Shown one piece after another: positions 4,999 through 9,695 of a DNA stretch of 9,695 nt. The notes below the pieces were generated by a model, which worked only from the letters and a program-made list of their open reading frames with translations, had not been told where the DNA came from and did not search any database. Made by a program: the position numbers and the translations under genes. Source of the stretch: Promethearchaeota archaeon (GTDB taxonomy: Archaea; Asgardarchaeota; Lokiarchaeia; Sigynarchaeales; SOKP01); contig JAEOUI010000423.1 in NCBI GenBank assembly GCA_016839425.1, positions 1 to 9,695 on the forward strand. The letters run 5' to 3'. Position 1 is the stretch's first letter. Every line of letters begins with the position of its first letter.

Positions 4999-6474
4999 AT
5001 GGCTAAAAAGAAGAAAGACGCGCCAATCACGGGAATTACTGTATCGAAAGAAGAAGACTTTTCTGCGTGGTACACAGATGTATTAACCAAGTGCGAATTG
5101 GCAGATATTAGGTACAACATCAAGGGATTCGTGTGTTATCTCCCTTGGGCAACGATAACTATAAAAAAAATGTATCAAAAATACGAAGAATTACTCGAGA
5201 AGAACGGACACCTTCCATTAGTTATGCCTTCCTTGATCCCCGAACGGAACTTTCACTTGGAAGCTGATCACGTGGAAGGTTTTGCTCCAGAGGTTTTTTG
5301 GGTGACCGAAGCGGGCAGTTCTGGACCCTTGAGTGAACGCCTTGCCTTGCGACCCACGAGTGAGACCGCTCTTTATATGATGTATTCTTACTGGATACGA
5401 AGCTACAACGACCTCCCGTTCAAGCGATACCAATCGTGTCAAGTGTGGCGCTACGAAGGAAAAATGACCAGGCCATTTTTTCGAGGCAGAGAATTTCACT
5501 GGATAGAAGCGCACAATGTATTTGCATCCGAAGAAGAAGCAATGCAACAAGTGCATCAAGATATGGAAATGACTTATCAGATGATTCAAGAAGAATTTTG
5601 CATTCCCATCATCTTCTTTCAAAGGCCAAAATGGGACAAGTTTGCGGGGAGCGTCAATTCTTACGCTGCTGACGCGTTAATGGGTTCCGGCAAGGTTTTA
5701 CAACTGCCTTCTACGCATTATCTCGGCCAGAACTTTTCGAAACCTTTTAATGTGAAGTTCGTCGACAAGGATGGCGAAGAAAAATACGGATACATTACTT
5801 GCTACGGACCCGCCATCAGCAGGATTTACGGGGCAATGATTGCCTACTTGGGAGACGATGATGGATTGATATTACCATTCGACTTGGCTCCAATCCAGAT
5901 AGTAATAATTCCTATTCTATATAAGGGAAAAGAAAAAATCGTACTCGATAAATGTAAGGAAGTCATAAAAATTTTCCAAGAAAACTTTAGAACCAAGTTA
6001 GACGATTCAGATAATTCTCCTGGTAGTAAAAGGTATTTATGGGAAATGAAGGGTGTTCCTATCAGGATAGAAATTGGTCCAAGGGATTTGGAAAATAATC
6101 AAGCTGTCGTGATAAGAAGATATGATAGGAATAAAACTAATGTTCCTTTAAAAGAACTCAAGAAAAAAGTGCTTGAAATGGCTACAAATTACACATTAGA
6201 GTTGAAAAAGAGCAAGCTCCTGGATTTTGAAGAGCAGATAGAACCATGCCACGAGCTCGATTCCGCAAGAGAGGCTTTAGAGTCAGGAAAGATAGTATGT
6301 TGTGGTTTTTGTTCGATCGAAGAAGACGGCGAACGATGTGCGGAAATAATTGAGAAAGATCTTGGTGGTTTCGTACGCGGCAAGCGCGTTGACAATGAAA
6401 AGCACGAATTTGCAACCTGTATTAATTGCGGGGAACCCGCAACTTGTACGGTCTATATAGCAAAAAGTTATTGA
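4999..6474 (+). CDS. proS: Prolyl-tRNA synthetase, archaeal/eukaryotic type
   Basis: ProRS attaches proline to tRNA-Pro in the cytosol. Residue numbers here count from the GTG at 4990; subtract 3 for the ATG at 4999. This is a class II enzyme: motif 1 around 72-84 (NGHLPLVMPSLIPE), the proline-binding RPTSET at 121-126, motif 2 at about 147-170 (RYQSCQVWRYEGK...RGREFHW), and motif 3 at about 272-300 (GPAISRIYGAMIAYLGDDDG). The anticodon-binding domain covers about 300-410. The C-terminal zinc domain (about 435-494) has C438/C441 and C477/C480 as likely ligands and ends in Tyr (KSY), as in archaeal ProRS. There is no bacterial-type editing insertion, and the length is usual. The start is ATG 4999 (MAKKKK) or in-frame GTG 4990, which falls near the predicted transcription start. 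Codon composition is AT-richer at about 5890-6235 than on either side. Confidence 0.95.
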   Translation: MAKKKKDAPITGITVSKEEDFSAWYTDVLTKCELADIRYNIKGFVCYLPWATITIKKMYQKYEELLEKNGHLPLVMPSLIPERNFHLEADHVEGFAPEVFWVTEAGSSGPLSERLALRPTSETALYMMYSYWIRSYNDLPFKRYQSCQVWRYEGKMTRPFFRGREFHWIEAHNVFASEEEAMQQVHQDMEMTYQMIQEEFCIPIIFFQRPKWDKFAGSVNSYAADALMGSGKVLQLPSTHYLGQNFSKPFNVKFVDKDGEEKYGYITCYGPAISRIYGAMIAYLGDDDGLILPFDLAPIQIVIIPILYKGKEKIVLDKCKEVIKIFQENFRTKLDDSDNSPGSKRYLWEMKGVPIRIEIGPRDLENNQAVVIRRYDRNKTNVPLKELKKKVLEMATNYTLELKKSKLLDFEEQIEPCHELDSAREALESGKIVCCGFCSIEEDGERCAEIIEKDLGGFVRGKRVDNEKHEFATCINCGEPATCTVYIAKSY

Positions 6475-6479
6475 TTCGT

Positions 6480-6489
6480 TTTATTATAT
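6480..6489 (+). promoter_or_regulatory. TATA box for the first MBL-fold gene
   Basis: TTTATTATAT lies 27-36 nt upstream of the ATG at 6516, in the 41-nt gap after proS. This fits an independent, nearly leaderless transcript and supports 6516 as the start. Confidence 0.45.
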
Positions 6490-6515
6490 TCAACATTTTA
6501 ACAAATATTTTTATC

Positions 6516-7421
6516 ATGAACGATATCGCACGAGTTATTTCAGAAGATTACAATTCAGTATTATTTGTTGAGGGAAAAAATCAAGGTAGTTATCCCTATT
6601 CGAATTCCCTGCTCATAGGAAATTATCTTTTTGATACTGGAATATCTGAACTATTCCTTCAAAAATTAAAACAAGATCATTCTATCAAACATGTGGTTCT
6701 TAGTCATTGGCATGAGGACCATATTTCTGGAAATAAATATATTAATAATGCTATTTTTTATTGCCATTGCAAGGATAAGGAAATCATTGAAAATATCGCT
6801 AAAATGGATATTTATTATGGAGTTGAAGATCTTCAGACGATAGGCGTCTACGAGGGAATAATGAACATGCTAGATCTCAAAAACACCAAAGTTAATTCTG
6901 TTTTTGATGGTGGTGAATATATTATAAAAGATGACAATGTTCATTTAAGGATAATTCACGCACCAGGACATTCTGCCGGACATTGTTGTTTTTACGACGA
7001 GATCTCAAAAATTTTGTTTTTAGCGGATATTGATCTTTCGAATTTCGGTCCCTGGTATGGCGCATTAGACTCAAATGTAATTGAATACGAGCAAAGTATT
7101 GAAAAATTGATGAATTTAAACTCTGAATTTGCGTTTACGAGTCACTCAGGAATAATAATTGGGTCAAAAATAATTAAAGAAAATTTAATGGGAGTTCTTT
7201 CAATAATCCACAACAGAGACGAAGCCATACTTTCATATCTAAGCGAAAGAAAACCTAAATCCATAGAAGACTTCAGAAACAAAAATATTACATATAAAAA
7301 TTATGGAATCATGAAAAACTACGAGCTTTTGGCAGAAAAAATAATGATTCAATATCACTTAGACAAGCTAATTAAGAAAGGAAAAGTCTCAATAAAGCAA
7401 AATGGCTATGTCTTATCTTGA
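6516..7421 (+). CDS. Metallo-beta-lactamase-fold hydrolase with winged-helix C-terminus, copy 1
   Basis: This 301-aa protein has a complete dinuclear metal site of the MBL superfamily: H64, H66, D68 and H69 in SHWHEDHISGN, H152 in PGHSAGH, D171 in ADIDLS and H210 in FTSH. The C-terminal segment of about 60-80 residues ends in a helix-helix-wing pattern (IMIQYHLDKLIKKGK...NGYVLS) like the winged-helix tail of LACTB2-type MBL proteins. It therefore resembles the LACTB2/glyoxalase II branch; a thioester hydrolase or RNase activity are both possible, and the substrate is unknown. The frame is open upstream to 6426 inside proS, but the ATG at 6516 is chosen because the paralogue aligns exactly from there and a TATA box sits 27-36 nt upstream. 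It shares YPYSNS (26-31) and FGPWYGALDS (177-186) with copy 2, probably substrate-pocket segments. Confidence 0.85.
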   Translation: MNDIARVISEDYNSVLFVEGKNQGSYPYSNSLLIGNYLFDTGISELFLQKLKQDHSIKHVVLSHWHEDHISGNKYINNAIFYCHCKDKEIIENIAKMDIYYGVEDLQTIGVYEGIMNMLDLKNTKVNSVFDGGEYIIKDDNVHLRIIHAPGHSAGHCCFYDEISKILFLADIDLSNFGPWYGALDSNVIEYEQSIEKLMNLNSEFAFTSHSGIIIGSKIIKENLMGVLSIIHNRDEAILSYLSERKPKSIEDFRNKNITYKNYGIMKNYELLAEKIMIQYHLDKLIKKGKVSIKQNGYVLS

Positions 7422-7462
7422 TCAATTATGGGAGATATTATCCATAAAAGAGTGATAAAGAA

Positions 7463-8368
7463 ATGGAAAACATCGCAATAAAAATTTCAGAAGATTTTCA
7501 AGATATTTACTATGTTGAAGGAAAGGAAAAAGGAAGATATCCCTACTCAAATTCCTTCCTCGTAGGAGATTACATTGTAGATACGGGAATATCACCTAAT
7601 AGGATAAACGAGCTTAAAAAACGATATCGAATAACCAATGTACTTTTAAGTCATTGGCACGAGGATCACATTTCAGGGAATCGATTTTTTAAAAACTCAA
7701 GGTTTTGGAGCCATCCCACCGATAAGCCCGTCGTTGAGGATATATCTAAAATGACCGATCATTTTGAAATGCACGATCCGGCTTCCAATGATTTTTACGG
7801 AGAAGTAATGAGAATGTTAAATTGTCAAAATACGAAAGTCGATTCTGTCTTTATGGATAACGACGAGTTCACTATTGATGGGGGTTATCAACTTCAAGTA
7901 ATTCACACTCCTGGTCATAGTGCAGGTCATTCTTGTTTTCGAGAAAAAAACTCTAAAATTATATTTCTAGCAGATATTGACCTTTCCGATTTTGGACCGT
8001 GGTACGGGGCATTAGATTCGAGCGTTGAGGCCTTTGAGAATTCAATTCTCAAACTAATAGACGATCGTTTTGATCATGCTTTTACTAGCCATACAAATGT
8101 AATAGAAGGATCCAAGAATATTAAATCCAAACTCCAAGATTATTTATCAAAGATTTACGAAAGAGACGATACAATCCTTTCAGGCCTTTCCGAACGAAGT
8201 TCTAAAAATGTAAGCGATTTTAGCGGTCAAAGTATAATATATAAGACCTATAGTAAGGCCAAAATTTATGAAATCTTTGCCGAAGAAATTATGATTCAAT
8301 ATCATCTCAATAAACTCCTTAAGATGAATAAAATCGTGCAGGATAAGAACGGATATGTTTTAAGCTGA
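7463..8368 (+). CDS. Metallo-beta-lactamase-fold hydrolase with winged-helix C-terminus, copy 2
   Basis: This tandem paralogue of the preceding gene is also 301 aa and aligns without a single gap. By hand count 156 of 301 residues are identical (about 52%). All metal ligands keep the same numbers (H64, H66, D68, H69, H152, D171, H210), and so do the YPYSNS and FGPWYGALDS segments and the C-terminal winged-helix-like tail (IMIQYHLNKLLKMNK...NGYVLS). Both copies therefore look catalytically competent. The most divergent parts are residues 43-60, 98-112 and 131-145, which in this fold are likely surface or substrate-facing loops, so substrates may differ. The 41-nt gap to copy 1 has a weak GTGAT Shine-Dalgarno-like stretch 6-7 nt before the ATG and no clear TATA box, so co-transcription with copy 1 is likely. 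Confidence 0.85.
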   Translation: MENIAIKISEDFQDIYYVEGKEKGRYPYSNSFLVGDYIVDTGISPNRINELKKRYRITNVLLSHWHEDHISGNRFFKNSRFWSHPTDKPVVEDISKMTDHFEMHDPASNDFYGEVMRMLNCQNTKVDSVFMDNDEFTIDGGYQLQVIHTPGHSAGHSCFREKNSKIIFLADIDLSDFGPWYGALDSSVEAFENSILKLIDDRFDHAFTSHTNVIEGSKNIKSKLQDYLSKIYERDDTILSGLSERSSKNVSDFSGQSIIYKTYSKAKIYEIFAEEIMIQYHLNKLLKMNKIVQDKNGYVLS

Positions 8369-8391
8369 ATAAAACATACAAATCAAAAGCA

Positions 8392-8399
8392 TTTTATAT
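8392..8399 (+). promoter_or_regulatory. TATA box for the winged-helix gene
   Basis: TTTTATAT is centred about 25 nt upstream of the ATG at 8421 and only about 19 nt from the ATG at 8415. This favours a leaderless mRNA starting at 8421. Confidence 0.45.
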
Positions 8400-8420
8400 G
8401 TTTAATCATTTTGAATGCAC

Positions 8421-8597
8421 ATGAACAATAAAGATAAAGTAATTGATGCGTTTAAGAAGGCAAACAGGCCCCTCCGACCAGGAGATATCGCAAAAGAGAC
8501 GGGGATCGACTCAAAAGAAGTTTCAAACATTATCAAGGAATTGCGTGAGGAAGGAAAGGCTCATTCTCCAAAGAGATGTTATTATGCTTTAAAATAA
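8421..8597 (+). CDS. Small winged helix-turn-helix DNA-binding protein
   Basis: The 58-aa product (60 aa if the upstream in-frame ATG at 8415 is used) is almost entirely one winged-helix domain. Helix 1 is DKVIDAFKKA, then a short RPLR turn, helix 2 PGDIAKETG, recognition helix DSKEVSNIIKELREEG, and a wing with KAHSPKRCYYAL. The GIDSKEVSNIIKELREEGK pattern is typical of archaeal MarR/ArsR-like minimal repressors. There is no ligand-binding domain, so it is likely a constitutive DNA- or chromatin-binding factor, or it works with a partner. It lies between the MBL pair and taw1 with its own TATA box. Its target is unknown; the palindromic or inverted-repeat elements in the window are not obviously its sites. 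Confidence 0.8.
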   Translation: MNNKDKVIDAFKKANRPLRPGDIAKETGIDSKEVSNIIKELREEGKAHSPKRCYYALK

Positions 8598-8654
8598 TAT
8601 ATTTTAAATGATTTATTTGTGGTTTGGAACAATGATACATTTAAAAAAATTAAA

Positions 8655-8668
8655 GCTTGCAAACAAGC
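8655..8668. repeat. Small perfect hairpin between the winged-helix gene and taw1
   Basis: GCTTG (8655-8659) and CAAGC (8664-8668) form a 5-bp stem with a 4-nt loop. On the minus strand it is followed by a T-rich run (from 8654 downward), resembling an intrinsic terminator, but no minus-strand gene is seen here. Its role is unknown. Confidence 0.25.
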
Positions 8669-8736
8669 CAATTTGGAAAAACACTTATAATTTTTAATAG
8701 GTGTTTTTATCTTATTTTGTATTATATTTTCATTAT

Positions 8737-9695
8737 ATGAGCCCGTTCATTGTGGACAACAAGATAACGAACGAATTCGTGGAAGCCTACACGAAAACAA
8801 CCTATCGGATCGTGGGGAAAAACAAGCATTCTGCGGTGAAACCGTGTCATTGGTTTGAGCAACGACTCATGACCGGGCGAGATAATAGAAATTGCTACAA
8901 GGGCGTTTTCGGAGTAAAGAGCCACTTATGTCTTCAAAATACGCCTTCCATACCGTTTTGTAACCATCAATGCGTTTTTTGCTGGAGAGATGTGGAATCA
9001 GGAGCCTTGGGAAACGAATTTATCGTAGAACCCGACGATCCAAAACTTGTCATTGACGAGATGATCAAGCAACAACAAGACATCGTGAAAAACCACCTCC
9101 CACTCAAACGATATCTCGAAAATTACGAGATAATGATCGACATCATCCATTTCATGTTAAAAAGCAAGGAACGGCAAAATGTAAAGTCGATGTACGATTA
9201 TTTGGACGCAAGCAAGACTAAAATAGAGCGCGGATTTACCCTACTGAAGAATCGAGAATTTATTAGACCAACGGATATCACACTTCAGAATTTCGAACTC
9301 GATGGAGATATCTCTTGCTGCTTGGAATCACGAGAAGAGGTACAGGAACTGGTCGATCGGGAATTAACAACTCCAGAGGATATCATGAACGCACATTACG
9401 AAGCACTCACCCCAAAACACGCAGCAATATCGCTCGATGGAGAGCCGCTTTTATATCCCAGAATGAGTGAATATGTAGAAGAATTTAAGAAACGACATAT
9501 GACGACTTTTATCGTTACCAATGGCACCTTACCAGAGAAGATAGAGCAACTCGAAGTACTTCCCTCTCAATTGTATGTGACCCTTCCAGCGTACGACGAG
9601 CAATCTTATAAGAAAATCTGCCGCCCAACAATTAGGGGAGGATGGGACAAATTGAATAAAACGCTTGAAATGCTCCATTCCTTATCTTGTAGGAC
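8737..9695 (+). CDS. taw1: tRNA-Phe 4-demethylwyosine synthase Taw1 (TYW1), 3' end beyond the window
   Basis: Taw1 is a radical-SAM enzyme that condenses pyruvate with N1-methylguanosine 37 of tRNA-Phe to form the tricyclic imG-14 base. The frame is open for 319 codons and runs off the end. The radical-SAM motif is C75-x3-C79-x2-C82 followed by WRD, as in Taw1. C37, C53 and C65 match the spacing of the three cysteines that bind the second [4Fe-4S] cluster. Later Taw1 signatures are LTPKH (224-228), SLDGEPLLYP (232-241), TTFIVTNG (256-263), QLYVTLPAYD and KICRP. Between residues 115 and 210 lies an extra stretch of about 80 residues with a winged-helix-like pattern: helix 131-142, helix 149-157, helix 159-173, then a strand pair. 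From memory, other Taw1 proteins have only about 60 residues between CWRD and LTPKH; here there are about 140. The eukaryotic flavodoxin domain is absent at the N-terminus, as in archaea. Confidence 0.93.
   Translation, partial: MSPFIVDNKITNEFVEAYTKTTYRIVGKNKHSAVKPCHWFEQRLMTGRDNRNCYKGVFGVKSHLCLQNTPSIPFCNHQCVFCWRDVESGALGNEFIVEPDDPKLVIDEMIKQQQDIVKNHLPLKRYLENYEIMIDIIHFMLKSKERQNVKSMYDYLDASKTKIERGFTLLKNREFIRPTDITLQNFELDGDISCCLESREEVQELVDRELTTPEDIMNAHYEALTPKHAAISLDGEPLLYPRMSEYVEEFKKRHMTTFIVTNGTLPEKIEQLEVLPSQLYVTLPAYDEQSYKKICRPTIRGGWDKLNKTLEMLHSLSCR

Noticed and set aside
5218..5622. 134-aa minus-strand open frame inside proS, and similar frames within other genes
   Set aside because: They lie fully within clearly coding sequence on the other strand or frame, with no motif or composition of their own; they are shadows.
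6426..6515. Upstream extension of MBL copy 1 by 30 residues, overlapping proS
   Set aside because: The paralogue begins exactly at the residue matching 6516, a TATA box lies 27-36 nt before it, and the extension is only open frame inside and after the proS end.
1..9695. CRISPR array, insertion sequence, prophage or defence island
   Set aside because: No regularly spaced direct repeats, terminal inverted repeats, transposase, integrase or nuclease genes are visible in any part of the window.

Overview
The window reads as archaeal, most likely an Asgard (Lokiarchaeia-like) archaeon. Direct support for Archaea: an archaeal/eukaryotic-type prolyl-tRNA synthetase with a Zn-binding C-terminus, the wyosine enzyme Taw1 (TYW1), a tRNA gene with bulge-helix-bulge introns and no encoded CCA, TATA boxes at leaderless spacing, and T-tract ends in place of hairpin terminators. 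The Asgard assignment is an inference from the AT-rich, loosely packed layout and from the membrane-anchored RING-like and zinc-ribbon proteins; no ribosomal RNA or other decisive marker is present.

Layout. 1-2850: a minus-strand five-helix membrane protein of unknown role, a 328-bp divergent promoter region, then two plus-strand membrane proteins: a seven-helix protein ending in an eight-cysteine RING-like domain, and a two-helix protein carrying three zinc ribbons. 2850-4400: mostly non-coding DNA holding a minus-strand tRNA-Trp(CCA) gene with two introns, two small minus-strand genes (one a zinc-ribbon protein), and a possible 44-aa plus-strand ORF with a good TATA box. 4400-6474: an OsmC/Ohr-family gene and proS diverge from a perfect 12-bp palindromic TATA element. 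6516-8368: two tandem metallo-beta-lactamase-fold genes of exactly equal length (301 aa) that align without gaps. 8421-8597: a tiny winged-helix protein. 8737-end: the first 319 codons of taw1, with an extra domain of about 80 residues between its radical-SAM cluster motif and the core.

How the genes fit together. Three loci concern tRNA: proS charges tRNA-Pro, the split tRNA-Trp gene needs the splicing endonuclease, and Taw1 builds the wyosine base at G37 of tRNA-Phe. They are not in one operon; nearly every gene appears to have its own TATA box. The most notable observations are the tRNA-Trp gene with a D-loop intron (15/16) plus an anticodon-stem intron (29/30), whose two splicing structures occupy opposite strands of the future D-stem; the winged-helix-like insertion in Taw1; and the 7TM-RING-like fusion. 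No CRISPR array, insertion sequence, transposase or phage gene is visible.
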